A stretch of DNA of 64,000 nucleotides, from the NCBI GenBank assembly GCA_001683735.1, contig LUGG01000004.1, positions 1,860,001 through 1,924,000 of the forward strand, read 5' to 3'. The stretch's first letter is position 1, and every line of letters begins with the position of its first letter. Shown here piece after piece: positions 1 through 15,400 of the stretch. Source of the DNA: Grifola frondosa (lineage: Eukaryota > Basidiomycota > Agaricomycetes > Polyporales > Grifolaceae). Position numbers and translations under genes: made by a program. The notes below the pieces were generated by a model. That model did no database searches and had not been told where the DNA came from. It saw only the letters and a list, made by a program, of their open reading frames with translations.

Positions 1-358
1 CCGTTGTTGTTTATCCTGTCTCTATCGCTGTGTTGTTCTATCCGGACGTCTCTCTCGGCTATATATCTACGTCTTGTACTCTGTACCCTAGTATTACCTC
101 TACTTCACGCATTTATGACATTTCGCTTCTTTCTGTTCGAACTGGAGGATGAATCGGAGCTAGACATTGAGCGTGAAGCAGTGTCCTCGATGCAACTGCG
201 GAGCGATTGTCGGTGCCACAGGCGCGTTCTGGCGTGAAGATGCTGTCAATTAGACTCGGCAGCTGCGCGCTCACCGCAGCTATCATTTGAACGACGATTC
301 CTTGAGGCTTCCAGTCTTTTTGCTTCCAACTTCCACACTTCTGATTTCACGACCTGCG
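1..358. other. Leader stretch without a supported gene
   Basis: Only short open frames occur here, with no recognisable protein signature. The region probably holds the promoter and 5' untranslated leader of the M50B-like peptidase gene that starts at 359. Confidence 0.4.
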
Positions 359-1911
359 ATGCCCAATATTCATGAATACCCGGTGCATTCGTTCGAGCTG
401 TTCGCTCGCTCCGCGACGAACACCCTCACACCGAACACGACTCAGCGAAACACGCTTATAGTCGCTGCTTGCTATATCCTGGCCATTGCCATTCTATGGT
501 GCGTTCCCTAGGCTCTGAGCTTTTGCGAGTGGTGTCGGATTTGACTCTTCTCAGGCATGTGCCGTACCTCTCTGCGATTAGTGAGTTTCACATTGTTTAT
601 TGTACTCTCTAATGGACTTAACGAGTTGTTTTTCTTCCGCTCAGTATATCCTTTTAAGTGAGTGCATTCAGTGAACGGAATAGGATGGCAAAGTCTCATT
701 AGCATGGTAGGCTATTGACCGTAGGATTCCATGAGGTTAGTGCATGTTCAACTTTCAGAGTGCTTCCTGGGGGCTTATGAACCGACCGCAGATGAGCCAT
801 GCAATCGCAGGCGGTAAGCTATCTTCTCATATGGGCCATGGGCCATCCGATTAATGAGCTCCAGTCCTCACCTGCGCACACATACATTCCATCGAACTCG
901 ATCGTAAGTCATCCACTCGGCCAGGGCGATGCGCGCTGAGACTCAGCCCTTCCGCAGCGGACGAAGGCGGTGCGACCCGCATGTCGGGTGGCATACCGTG
1001 GATTACCCTTCCCGCAGGCTATCTCGGGTCCGGACTCATAGGCGGCGCGCTCATCGCGTGCGGCTTCGATACCAACGCGAGCAAGATCGCATCGCTCGTG
1101 CTCGCCGTGTTCTTCCTGTTCACGCTGTGGTGGGCGCGGAGGAATTGGTTGTGAGTCCTTCCTTGGCAAGTTATCTGATTGTCCGCTGAATGAACCTCTT
1201 AGAACGTGGCTGTTGATCCTCGGCATGTCTGGCCTTATCGTCCTATTTTGGTTCGTTGACGGCGGAGTCGCCCTCAGATACCTCGTAAGTGGGTTCAGAG
1301 CTTGCCGGTGCACGGTCGCATACTCACATGCTTCCAGGTCCTATTTATTGGTGTTATGTCGTGTATGTACGTCCTGTGGGACGTGGTCGGTATGCGATAT
1401 TTCCCGCTGTCGTATTACCTCCGCGTTCTAATCTTGCGCGTGCATCCCCAGATGATACCATTGCACGTAAAGTAAACGGGTCGGATGCCTCGTCCTTCGC
1501 TGAAGTCTGCGGATGCTGCCCGTCACAAGGTAATTGGACCACCACCCGCGTTAGGGTTCGTCGCTGATCCATCGTGTGACTCCATGAATACAGTATGGGG
1601 AGTTCTCTGGCTGATCGTTGCATTCTGCTTCTTCGCGGCAGGCATCCTCGTTGGGCTTGTGGCCTTCAAAGTACGCAAGCAATCATGCTCGGACAGCGGC
1701 ATATTTGGAATACCACTGATTGTGCGCCCTTGCTTTTGTAGGAATCCGCTGCCCAGCAAGCTGCGGACTCGAAGCACTTTCTTCCTGTGCCCGGGTCCAC
1801 AAGCAGTGCATGGAGTCTGGCGTCCACGGCTCCATCTTATCATCAGATATGTGTCATGATTGTATCTCTTGCTGTGCTGCAGGTATGGTAGACCTTGAAA
1901 CTGGCTGTTGA
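359..1911 (+). CDS. Peptidase M50B-like integral membrane zinc protease
   Basis: This is a fungal M50B-like membrane protein, a relative of intramembrane (site-2 type) zinc metalloproteases. The ATG at 359 gives MPNIHEYPV, followed by a first membrane segment (IAILW-HVPYL). The zinc motif HEMSH is encoded across an intron: HE at 730-735, then M-S-H from 792. Next comes the conserved block EGGATR-SGGIPWITLPAGY (about 955-1020), a run of hydrophobic segments, WWARRNWLTW, LFWFVDGGVALRYL, LFIGVMSCMYVLWDVV and ARKVNGSDASSFAE-CCPSQ. About eight short introns are needed, and the microexons between 600 and 735 are uncertain. The last exon may end at the TAG near 1889 or, with one more intron, at the TGA at 1911. 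Family assignment is firm. The substrate is unknown and activity is inferred only from the HExxH motif. Confidence 0.8.
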
Positions 1912-3969
<2,058 letters not shown>

Positions 3970-4518
3970 AATGTAGCTGTACGTATGTATACTTATGTGT
4001 CAAACTATGTGGATATTTGAAATGTTGTATCTGCTCGAGATCGATGTGCAGTATCGGGTAGTTCAGCATCATTTCAATTTGTCGTTCATAAAGATACATT
4101 GTCTCGTATGGCAGGGTGGTCATCTACCAGAAGTTGTTATATGCGCAGTGTTAATTTGTCGACACAAGACACCAATCTTGTGGTGGCATCCTAGTGTGGC
4201 AGACGAGTCAAATCTGAAGCATTCGTAGTGAATACTCTATAAAGAGTTTGCGTACCACAGAACAAGAGCACGGGGTCGAAAGGAAGTTGGAGTCGGAGTA
4301 AGATAACGTCGACGTTTCGGTCAAGCATTACTGCGGCAAGACACCATACGTGCCCCAATCCGACAGGAACCAGAACCCATCGAGCATACACCCGCACGCC
4401 AGACAGACAGACAAACATATAGACAAGCGAATGATAATTACAGTAAGAGACATGTAAACGTATGCACACAAAGCCCCAGTCCTAGCTAGACCCCAAGCCA
4501 CTCCGCCGCGCACACTAC

Positions 4519-5663
<1,145 letters not shown>

Positions 5664-6207
5664 ATCTTATAGTCAAAAGTAAGTCGTATGAAGGTGTTCG
5701 TAAAAGGGGAAGGACAGGGAATGGAGGAGTCGTTGGGATCTGAGGCAGTAAGTAGATGGACGTGGAGGGTGGGACAGGAATGGGCGGAGTTTGAACTACT
5801 TATGCGGGCTGTTGTTGCACTGCGACGTCGTCGTTGCGGTTATTGGGCTCCGTCCTGTTTGTTTCTCCTGGTTAGATTGGCCTCTCCCATCATCTGCTGG
5901 CATATCTCGTGTTTGTGACCCACTTTCATCATTTTCTGGCTTTGTATTGCTTTGATCATTACAAACCGGCGTGTATGATATCGGACGTCGAAACACCATC
6001 AAGTTTTACAGTGCCTACACTGGATCAAAAGTTGCAGCTCAACATGCAGCAGCCGGTTCAATAGCCATTGAGGAATGGAATGACACCGAACTCGTTAATA
6101 TTCCGCTCGTCTCTAACAACCCAGCTTTGCCATCACCCTCCGATGTCATATCGCATCTTACAGGAACTCTTACTATTGCGCAAACTTGCTTATGCTTAGG
6201 ATCAACT
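5664..6207. promoter_or_regulatory. Rab11 promoter region and mutarotase 3' region
   Basis: About 540 bp between two minus-strand genes. Short frames here have no protein-like features. It should contain the Rab11 promoter at its low-coordinate end and the mutarotase 3' untranslated region. Confidence 0.35.
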
Positions 6208-6698
6208 TCAGCGCACAGGTTCTCCATCAAACCTAAAGACTTCCTCCAAGGTCTACGGAAGTCATGCGGGCGTTCGTGCTGAGCAAAGTGGCTTCTTTTC
6301 AAGCTCTGAGAACGACTCACCGTCCACCACGGCGCCTCTCCTCCGCTTCCCGTGGCGCCCTCGACCATGCTTTCCTGCATGCCGTCGGTGAGTTTCCACC
6401 ACAACTGTGTCCACCCATCCTCCGCCATCCCGCGCATGTCCGCGTCGTAGTCCGCGCCGGTGTACTTGAAGTTCGCGATGAGGAGGCGCATCGGGGCGTA
6501 GTAGTGGATCGAGAAGTCGGCGATGTGATGTCGTGCGAGCGAGGCGAGCACTCCGGGCCAGACAACAGCGTGGATCGCCTTGTATACTGACTCCGCCTCG
6601 GGCTTGAGCTAGAGATGCATTAGTTCTTGTCGTAGATTGAGGGCGAATATACGGACCTTGATGATTTGGCAGATGCGTTTGGTGTGCGGTAACGACAT
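6208..6698 (-). CDS. L-rhamnose mutarotase-like protein (DUF718/RhaM family)
   Basis: RhaM-family proteins interconvert the alpha and beta anomers of L-rhamnose and are small single-domain alpha/beta-barrel dimers. The ATG at 6696-6698 starts MSLPHTKRICQIIK. After a 5' intron comes LKPEAESVYKAIHAVVWPGV (family signature K-E...H..WP.V), then ASLARHHIADFSIHYYAPMR and LIANFKYTGADYDADM. The end is WWKLTDGMQESMVEGATGSG and PWWT, and a last exon gives TLEEVFRFDGEPVR and a stop at 6208-6210. The H..WP and WW elements hold the usual substrate-contacting residues. Length is about 120-130 residues, near the family norm of 104-120. No rhamnose pathway gene lies nearby, so the physiological role is inference. 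Confidence 0.8.
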
Positions 6699-6895
6699 GA
6701 TAGTCAAGATGAGGGTTGAATGCGAGCTGGACGTCTGCGTTAACGAACTAATGAAGCTTGCGGTCCGGGGCACCGAATGCCATGGGATTCGTTCCATAAC
6801 CAATCTAACATAGAGTGAAATATGGAATTCCTAGTCCTCGACGTAACAAATACACTCCAATGTCCATCAATAATAGGTATAGAATCACCCACCGT

Positions 6896-8607
6896 TTATG
6901 CCTTCGTGTCTCCCTGTGACCCACCCTCGCTATTCTTATTGTTCTCTACTCTCGACTTGATCCACTCCTTACCTGCTTTAGTGATGAGCGCACGCCGCGC
7001 GAATCCTCGCATGTCGATATACACTAGCACGACGTTCCGCGCCGTGTGCGTCGCGAGGTTCGTTGAATGTGCTGCCGCGGGGCCGTACCTGAGCGAATGA
7101 GCAAGGCACATTAAGGTCATTACAGACGCACGACGCACTTGTGGTTAACGACCGCGCCGAGCCGCTCGCTCCCCACATCAAGCACGCGCCGCGCCGAGTC
7201 GTCCACCGTCGCGAGTAAGAGGTTCGCGGAGAGCACCACTTTGCCCATCGTACCCACCGTGCGGTGCGAGCTCGCTTCGACCGAGCTCGCAGCGATCTCT
7301 ACGCTTGGGCCCGGAGACGATATACGGCTTGGGTGGGCGGATTTCTCCCCCAGACGAGTCAGGCGGAGGCGCGGGCGAGCGCCGTGGCGGGAGTGCAGGC
7401 TTCGAACCGGCGGCTATTGCGGCTAGGCTCGTTGTGCTGGTATACGGCGGGGGCCTGGGTGAAGTTGCCCCTGCTCTGCTTGGCGTCTGCTGGCCGCTGC
7501 CAGGGCCCCCGACTGCGCGCCGGATCATCCCTCCTACGATCCCCATGGTGTACTGGCTCACTCGCACGGCCTGTCCGCTAATCGCGTATGCGCGCGAGAG
7601 CGTCGAGTGCGCTTGCGGGGAGGAGAGGAGGACAAGCATGCGCGGCGGTGCGGCGGGCTCAGAGGGGTTCGCCGAGGAGGAAGCGGGAGCCGGCGACGGG
7701 GAGGGTGTGGAATGGCGGATGTAGTAGTCGGATGCGGCGGTGATGCCACCCACGAGGAGCGACGTAGAGGACATTATCGCCTGGCTGTATAGAGTAGAGT
7801 AAATGTAGTACAAAGCACTCAGCTTACTCAGCCCGGTGCGGTGCGCACGACGTACCTGATGAACAACGCAGATTTCATGATCCAGTCCTGCTCCTCGGGC
7901 GGGACAGCGCGCACGAAGATCTCCTGCGCCTCCGTGAGGTCAGATGGTACACCTGGGGCCGCGCCAGTGTACGCATCGTACACGTCTGGCGGGAGTTCGA
8001 GCACGACGGGCGCAGCTATCTGCTCCGCCGCTCCCGCCTCCGCGGCCTTCGTATCCTCTTGCGCAAGCGCGGGGTCCTCCGTGATTGGAAGCCGGTGCGG
8101 GAGCTCTGCGACGACCTCGCCGCTCGCCCTCGTCCATCAGCACCACCGCCCGCGGAGGTCCGCATCCGGCGCACGCTCCGGCAGAGGCGCCGCCTGAGGG
8201 GTGTCCGTCTCCCAGCTGAGATCCGCATACTGCGTGAGGATATGGTCGAACATCTCGACGTCCTCTGCGTGCGCGGGCGTGCTGGGTCCCCCTAGGTTGA
8301 GGCGGGCAGCGGACGAGTCGGTACCGGAAGAGCCAGGCGCATGGAAAGTGTATATGCGCGTGCCGTCCTGTGCGATGTGCAGAGAAATGCGCCCCGTGGG
8401 GTCCAGTGGGAGCTCGAGGGCGTTGAGAGTGAGGACGAGGTAGACGGAGCGGTCTGTGGCGGAGAGCGACGCCGCGATTGTAGGGCCCGCCTCCGGCGCG
8501 GTGAGCGTAACGCAGTGTACGGAGAGCGTGCCAGACTCGCTCGCGGTCGCGGTCGTCAGCGTTGCGTTGGCGAGGGTCAGTAGCACGAATGCTGCATGGT
8601 CGGACAT
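6896..8607 (-). CDS. Senescence-domain (spartin-like) protein
   Basis: The ATG at 8607 starts MSDHAAFVLLTLANATLTTA. The N-terminal half contains LNALELPLDPTGRISLHI and the lipid-droplet-type region ending PPEEQDWIMKSA. The C-terminal half is the senescence domain: SSTSLLVGGITAASDYYI, a Pro/Ser-rich insertion, AYAISGQAVRVSQYTMGI, TVGTMGKVVLSANLLLATVD, then HKYGPAAAH and VVLVYIDMRGFARRALITKAG. The spartin family binds lipid droplets and endosomes in animals, and plant members respond to senescence; the fungal function is inference. Glycine and small hydrophobic residues in the domain suit membrane association. Several short introns are needed, for example between VNH and KYG near 7100. The stop is at 6896. 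It is read as intact. Confidence 0.8.
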
Positions 8608-8964
8608 CGTGGTTATTGGAAGAGAATGGTACGGTGTGTGGAGCTCATGTTTCTCCTTGGTGTCTCCGCCAAGCCCTCACCGAGATTCGGAATCAACTTC
8701 TTCTTATGGTCTTTACTTACATGGTAACTGGACAAGCTTAAGCATGACCATCGCTGATGTTCTCGTTGAAGTTCTCCATGCCATCATGGACCGCTGACAG
8801 TTCAGTATAGGCGGTATATCGTTTCATTTCCACCTGTTGACCACAACGCAAGCCCGTCGAGTATACGCTGAACGTCACTCATCTAATAATCAAAATCTAT
8901 GAGAAGAAATCGTACGTATCTAAATTGTTAGGTCGTAGTTCATCATAAATGGTCCCGCGCCTCC
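8608..8964. promoter_or_regulatory. Intergenic region between two minus-strand genes
   Basis: About 350 bp with no coding support. It contains the promoter of the senescence-domain gene and the 3' end of the membrane-protein gene. No specific motif is recognised. Confidence 0.3.
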
Positions 8965-9998
8965 TCATTGTACCTTCGTCTTCGGCCTCACCGGCGGAGG
9001 CCCAAAGTTCTTCACAGCTCGAGTCGTGAACAGGGTCGCCAGCAGCAGGGCGCACGCTGCACGAGCAGTCTCCGGGTCCACCGCGGCGACTTCTGCGACC
9101 GTCGTGCTGCCCCGAGCGCGCCCAGCCAGCCCAGGGCGACTGTATGCGCGTCCGCCCAGAAGGGCTGTGCGTGCGTTAGGAGCGCATACAGCCCCGTGAT
9201 CAGCGGGGCGCACCACAGATCAGTAGTTGTCCACCCATAGGGCAGCATCTCGGCAGGCGTCGTGAGCGTGAGGGGATACGGCTGGAAGAAGGAAAACATG
9301 TTCGTTAGGAAGAAGCCGCCGTTGGCTGTGAGCTGCGGACGGGTCAGATCAGTCTTTGAAAAAGGGAACATGTGGGTTGGGCGTACGAGCGAGGTGAGGA
9401 TCAGAGTCCATGGGTTGGAGTTAATCGCTGGCGAAGAATGGTCGAGGACCATAGGTGGTATGAGATTGCACAGCAGGTATGCGCGAGCGATTCCATCTAG
9501 TGCAGCAAGCGGGACTTCGCTCTCGAGCGAAGGGAAGGGTATGGATGGTATATTGTCTACGATAGCCTGAATCCCGGTATACAGCGCGGGAACAACGCCG
9601 GAAAGCATGAAGGAGGGTGGGATGCCCAGCGCCGGAGCTGCGGAGGGGGCAGGAGGTGAGCACACGGTAAACCGACAACGCACCGAGATTACAAAGGCAC
9701 ACCTGTTATTGCCTCCCCTCCGTACACGATGAGAAGTACCGCTGCAGCGTCCCTGACGAACGATCGTGCTTCGGCTTCAGGAATCGCCACGACCCCCGCG
9801 CTCGCATTCGTCACTGTCTTCTTCTTCTGGAGATGGTCACGGCGGAGGAGATGTCCCGGAACTGGCGGAGGCCACGCAGAGACGGAAAGTGGCGACGACA
9901 TCGAGAGTGCTGATGGAGAGCCCAAACCAGGAGAAGGGGGCCACGGGCTGGAGAACATATCTGTAGACCTCGACAATGGGCTGGAGGAGGAGCGACAT
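8965..9998 (-). CDS. Multi-pass membrane protein of unknown function
   Basis: I do not recognise the family. The likely start is the ATG at 9996-9998 (MSLLLQPIVEVYRYVLQPV). An intron of about 50 nt from the Cys codon of FRLC joins to KKKTVTNASAG. Then come ARSFVRDAAAVLLIVYGGEA, a further intron, and a long hydrophobic exon (9012-9660): PPSFMLSGVVPALYTGIQAI, GIARAYLLCNLIPPMVLDH, NPWTLILTSLVRPTHMFPF, FFLTNMFSFFQPYPLTL, LITGLYALLTHAQPFWAD. The C-terminal exon ends ARAACALLLATLFTTRAVKN and KTKVQ, stop at 8965. Four to six membrane segments are likely. GC-rich third positions and clean splice sites support a real, conserved-looking gene of about 300 residues. Confidence 0.65.
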
Positions 9999-10581
9999 TG
10001 CGCTGTCGTGGCGCTATCAGAGCTGGATGCTGTCTGAAACTATCGAGTGCAGCGTCGATGGCGCCCATTAACTACGGTACATGGAATATTTGGTAGAAAA
10101 CTAAAGCATGGTACAATGGTGCAGCGGCTGTAGTGGCCCTAAACCGGGAATGTGAGGTGGTCTAGCGACCCAACGGACTTCGTCGTCTGTGCGCTGGTTC
10201 AAGACCGTCCCCTCCAGAAAACTTGGTTACTTTGAACTGCCCGTCTCGTAAGAAATGGGTCGGTCTGGTATAATCTGTCCTTGACTGGCCAGGGAAGCAA
10301 TTCCGCAACCTGCAGGACGTGCCGAGTTAGTCTTAGGAGAACAGGACGTGTCGTCTGTTCGCGCAAATGACCCGTGCCCTTCACAAACCTTTTCTTCTTT
10401 TTGTGTTTTGTTTTCGTTCACCTAGAACCTACGATGTCCCGATGAAGAAATGGATGACGGAGAATACAAGATCATAGAAACATAGAGCATATTATACATG
10501 TGGCATAAAGGCATAAAGACAATGCAATCCCAAGAATCCTACGCAAGCAATAAAGCTCGCCACAGGCAGCCAGCTTCACGC
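9999..10581. other. Intergenic stretch
   Basis: About 580 bp. Only short frames are present and none reads like protein. It includes a T-rich patch near 10,390. I see no gene, tRNA or repeat. Confidence 0.35.
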
Positions 10582-11800
10582 CTAGCTCGACTTCATCCGC
10601 GCGTCGCCCGCGTGCTTGTCGTCCGCCCTCATGAGAGCCTCAATTTCGCTCCGAGGGGGATCACTCGCGGTACTACATGCGCCCTCGCAGTCGACTGCGT
10701 CTTGCCCTCGATTTCGTTCATCTTGTTGCGGAACTTCATAGCGTGATTACTGAATTGTAGAAGGACGAGGCGCAGCTGGCGGTGCCCGGCGTCCAGCTCC
10801 CTTCGGACGTCGTCCTCGGCGAGGTTGTTCTGATTGCTGATGGCGTGAACGGCGACGTCCTTTGCCTGTCAATATCAACGATGAGCTACGATCTTCCAAC
10901 TGTACCGATGGTCACACGTACGATTGGAGGCAGTTTCGCCCAGCCCTGTGCGCTGAGCGCGTGCTTCCCGTCATGTGCGCGATACACGCCGACGTATTTC
11001 GAGTGCATGTCGATGTTGAAGTCTGCACCGATGCGCACATTGCTCCATCGATCGCCAACAGGAGGAATGCGCCGAGTTTGGTAAGCTGCGCCAGCGAATG
11101 CTCGGGCATATACGTGTAGCCATGTTGGCCCGATTTTATAAGCATAACGTAAGGGCAGTTGAATCGATTCACCAACACGATGGGGGCCGGGAAGACCGCC
11201 CATCACCGCAGTCAGTATTGGTGAAACAATACCAGCTCCTCTTTTTCGTGCCCGCAACGCGAATATATCGGTGGTCGTCGAGATAAGCTTTCACAGAGCG
11301 CAGGTTGTAAAGCGTCAGTCGCACTGATAAACCGATTCCTTCGAGCTGTCTTAATTTGTATTCCGCGATGTCTTCATCCAGATTCACTGAGTCTGAAAGG
11401 TATTTCTGTAGCGGGGCCGAGCTACCTTCTTCGGAACGGCGCGGTCGTCCTCTGCGCGAATGCTCGCCTGATACCGGCGGCCTAGACGGTGACGAGGGTC
11501 GCGCCTTGGATAGCAATGACTCGAAGTTCTGTGCGGAGTCCGTGTCTCGGGCGATCCCAAAGACATACGCCCAAAGCCGAGCTTCCCTGGAGAAACAGGA
11601 TTGTTGCGCTCTTGCGTGCGAGACCTTCGCTTGGACGGGGATGGGATGAACAGACAGTCAATACTACTACGTGCCTTCTTTCTTGGAGAGCGTATGGGGC
11701 CCGCGGATGGGTCGGAGAAGAAGGGGGTGAGCTGTGTTGCATGTTGGCTAGGCGATTGGGACTGATGTAGAGTGCTGGTGGGGTAAGAGAGGGCAGACAT
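10582..11800 (-). CDS. Unrecognised coiled-coil-type protein, frame broken as assembled
   Basis: Product unknown. The ATG at 11798-11800 gives MSALSYPTSTLHQSQSPSQH, followed by basic Ser-Pro motifs (IRSPRKKARS, PSPSKRRSR, NNPVSPGKLG) like those of chromatin or cell-cycle proteins. Next come APLQKYLSDSVNLDEDIAEY and LSVRLTLYNLRSVKAYLDDH, then a hydrophobic block around YVMLIKSGQHGYTYMPEHS and FNIDMHSKYVGVYRAHDG, and finally helical AKDVAVHAISNQNNLAEDDV and MKFRNKMNEIEGK. The frame changes near 11,550, 11,045 and 10,657. Each change is removed by one added base, and the last then gives SEIEALMRADDKHAGDARMK and a TAG at 10,582-10,584. GC-rich third positions switch frame at the same points. Read it as a real gene with sequence errors or as a recent pseudogene. 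Exon limits are tentative. Confidence 0.5.
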
Positions 11801-13787
11801 TTCGAGGGTTTTTATACAGCAGGAGTGTCCACACCGAAGCCAAAAAAGGAGTGTGCCAGTGCCATCAAACGCGCTTGTGGTGGTTCGTGTTCGAAATGAG
11901 CACAACGTCGAAATGTTGGTCGCTCGATTTCATCGGCCTAGAATGGAGCACGAGCACTTGAGACAAGCTGAACCAGTACCAATGTTCTTGCGAATACGTA
12001 AAGTGGTTCTTGAAAAGATGGAGCCACCGGGAAAACAAATGTTGCAGACCACGCTTGCCATTGTGGCACGAGAGGCCACAGTGGTTGCCAGCCAGCCAGT
12101 CCGAGTTAGAGCGACATGCGGTATATGCACGTCGACAGCAAGGTCGCGAGGTTAACTACACAGTGTCGTCATTTCCGCGATTGAGAAATGAGACTTGGCT
12201 CTGTAGCGACTTTTTCTTTGCTTTGTCGCTCGCGGAAGCCGATTATGGAAACTACACGTTGCGTGCCAATGACGAAATGAGTCAACGGTTAGAAAGTTGG
12301 CTCACCTCATGTTTCACTCAGTCACCGTACCATCATCGTCAATATTGAACAGCCTGAGGGCCGCATATTAGACAGAAAGAGGCACCATGATGCAGTCACA
12401 AAATATGCGTCCCTGTATGCTTGAGATTCCTTCCTTGTGTTGTGTCGGAGACGAGGAAAATGCAAGGAGAGATTCACTAAAAGCAGAGACGGGTTTCTTC
12501 AGTTGAGTTAGACTGGGAGGAAAATACCTAAGGCGAGTGGCGCGAGGGCGGGCTGTCACATGTCACAAGCCACGCATTTTAGCTACAAGCTACACGTTCG
12601 ACGCCGTTTATAGCGGTGACGGGGCACACGAAGGGGGAAAGCATGCCAATACGGGCACCTTTGCCGTCTACTGACGGAGAGATTTATCTGCCAGTGAAAC
12701 CCCTACGATTTTCCACGTAGCAAATAGTATTCGAATGCAACATCATGCAACGTTTAATAAAAGCGAGCAACAGATTTTTTACCGCAAAATTAGGCATTTA
12801 AATTGGTGATTAGAATCATGTTCTACACATAAGTTAAGAAAATGCACCTGAAGGAGGGCTACGGTTGCCTTGCCTATGGGGTTCTTCTCCATGAATGGTC
12901 CATTGCGAGTTGACACTGACGTCAGTGCGTACGCATATATACGCCTGTACATGCTTACAAAAATGATGTTGATCTCGTAGTACGCAATCTGTTACATACC
13001 TCGTCTCCCTTGTTGAAACGGATGAGTTGGCCATAGTTTCACACCCAATGTGTTGTCGCCGATCGAATGAGATAAATTCTCCCTTGAAGCTGTCTCGCAA
13101 TGGTATTCATGGCACTGTTATCGATATCTGGATCAATCATGGTGACTATGATAGAAATAGACATCGTAAACGTCCTGAAGAGGACGTAGTCTAGCAGTGA
13201 AAAAAATGAAAGGAGAGCAAGGTAGATCTACCTTAAGACCTAGAATTTAAATTAGTGCAATTATTTGTGAGGTTCACGAGAAAAGCTAATCGCATTCCGA
13301 CACCGGGATTTCCAGGGAGGGGACCCATGTCGAAACATGAGATGAGGAGTGTTTTCGGTGTAGATTCGATGCAGAATGCAGATGCACGTCATGTAACAGT
13401 TTTGTGCGCCATCTCAGCTCGAAACAAAGAGAAACGTGGAACAGACACACTGCACATCAGGCCAAATTTGCTGATGGGAAATTTGAAGGAAATTTAAGTT
13501 TTTCTTAAGATTTGCCTCAAGTTTGCTACTCAGTAGATTCAAAGGGAATTCGAAGGATTTACTGCATTTGTCAAGATTGTTCTTCAATTTTGCCGCTGCT
13601 AGTGCGCTGCACCGGGGCTCTGCAGCTTCCTTCCCCCGCTGCTATATTTGCTAGAACACTTGAGAACACAGATGTAGCTCATGCAGCATATAATATATTT
13701 CTGGGGATTGTACATCAGCATTATCAACATTGAGATAGTTTCCACTCTCAGCGACATTCAACACTCCTCTTAGCTCGTGACAGTGCA
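11801..13787. other. Gene-poor stretch
   Basis: Nearly 2 kb with no convincing coding region on either strand; composition shifts towards AT after about 12,700. There are short A-runs near 13,200. No tRNA fold, terminal inverted repeat or transposase similarity was found by eye. Confidence 0.4.
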
Positions 13788-15123
13788 TCACTCCTGGTGT
13801 CGGGTGATGCTGTGCGCATGTATGCACTGCTCGTACCGCTCGACACCATTCACGCAATTGTCGGAGCCCAGCGAGCTGACGCGCCTCGTGCAAGCCAAGC
13901 TGAACTCGACCATATAGAGGACCTTCGAACGCTCCGAGCCATGGCCCGCATAGACATCCTCCATCGCGGCCCAGTCGAACTAGTGCTCTGCATCACACCC
14001 TCCTTCACGATGTCCGCGATCTACTCTGGCTATTCCCCGATGCATGCAAGGGCGCTGCCGAACCGCACGCGCAGCGAGTCGCGGTGCAGCCCGTGGAAGT
14101 TAGTGCATCCAGCAAGCGCGAGGGTCGCGAGCTGACCGCGCACGTTGTTGTCATTGAGCGCAAGGAAGGGCGCTGAGGAGGCCGTGGAGCCCTGGCTCTG
14201 AGACTGCAGGGCGAGAAGCACGCGAGTATGCATGTATGTGAGCGCGCGCCTGCGTGACATAGTCGGCTGTGGTTCTGAATGGACGTGTAAATATCCGGAC
14301 TAAGAGCCAACCGAATGGAAGGGACTTACCCGTGCAGTGGAAGCACGTCTCGGGTAAGTGCGCATTCGTCCCAAAGGAGCATCCAGTGCACGGCGAACAC
14401 ATATGCTAGCGGCACTCGACATGGCATATGCGGCCATCATCGTGACGAACCGTAATACGGGGTGCTAGGTCAACAGCATGATCAGCAGTTTTGAGTCCTT
14501 TACCGAGCAGCAGGTGAGAGTTGGCGAGTGCATATAGTCACATCACCAACGAGAGTATAAGCTTATATATACAGACTATATATTTTGAGACAAACTTACC
14601 GAAGCAACTCCATATGCTGGCACAATTGTGTATAAAGTAGGCAAGTCCATCCTAGTCGCCTACGCATCGGGAGACGCACGGCATGCAGATACAGCCTGTC
14701 CAAGGGCAAGCGAATGTGACATACCTATGCAGTCCTCGCAAGCATGCACTGGGCAGATATCTGTTTGAAGTTCTGATGTAAGAGTATGTCATGTCCTCGC
14801 AGCATAGACCAAGTGCGCTCATGGTCTATGCTGCGTCCATGAAGGAAACAATACTGATCAGGTCTGACCGGCGCACCATAATCATGAAAGTGTTCAGCAG
14901 TTCCTGAAGTTGGAGTTGCACCTGCACATTGCTTCAAGATGGACCACATTGGTGGCAACAGGGTTGAGCACTGAGCACTGAGTGTTAACGAGCATGGCGG
15001 CGGTTGCCCGCACTGCCGCATATATGTGTTCAAATCGTCGAAGTATCGCGTGAAGGCCGACAGCACGTGCTGAGACGAGATCTCCTCGAAAGCAAATTTG
15101 CAGGAAAATGGCTCTAAGAGCAA
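13788..15123 (-). pseudogene. Unrecognised gene or gene remnant, frame broken
   Basis: I do not recognise the product. Pieces with strongly GC-biased third positions lie in order on the minus strand: EISSQHVLSAFTRYFDDLNT and TAEHFHDYGAPVRPDQYC (14,730-15,123), AYVFAVHWMLLWDECALTRD (about 14,350-14,410), then across a good GT-AG intron to RALTYMHTRVLLALQ, NNVRGQLATLALAGC and GSALACIG. One added G in the run complementary to 14,035-14,038 plus a 49 nt intron leads to FDWAAMEDVYAGHGSERSK and RYEQCIHAHSIT, stop at 13,788. It could be an intact gene hidden by base deletions, or a decaying one. The 5' end is undetermined. Confidence 0.35.
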
Positions 15124-15400
15124 ATATGCAGGAAATTCAAATGAAATTCAAGTTATGCGGTGAATTTCCTAGCGGCAGAATTGACCCTGATGTGCAGTGA
15201 CAGAAAGTTACTGACGGTCAGGTTCACGAGCGCGATGAACTTGTCTGGATATGGGATGCTTAGTCAGCGCCGCGCATTGGACGCGTACGACTGAGTTCAT
15301 GACATGGACAATGCACGATTCTGGATCCGCAACTTGAGGCTTGTACATTATCACAGGAGGTTCTAAACCAGCAGACCGACTTCAACGACGTCTGTTCGGT

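Noticed and set aside
7264..7792. Long plus-strand frames at 7,264-7,792 and 8,341-8,797
   Set aside because: They are antisense shadows of the senescence-domain gene, caused by its GC-rich third positions.
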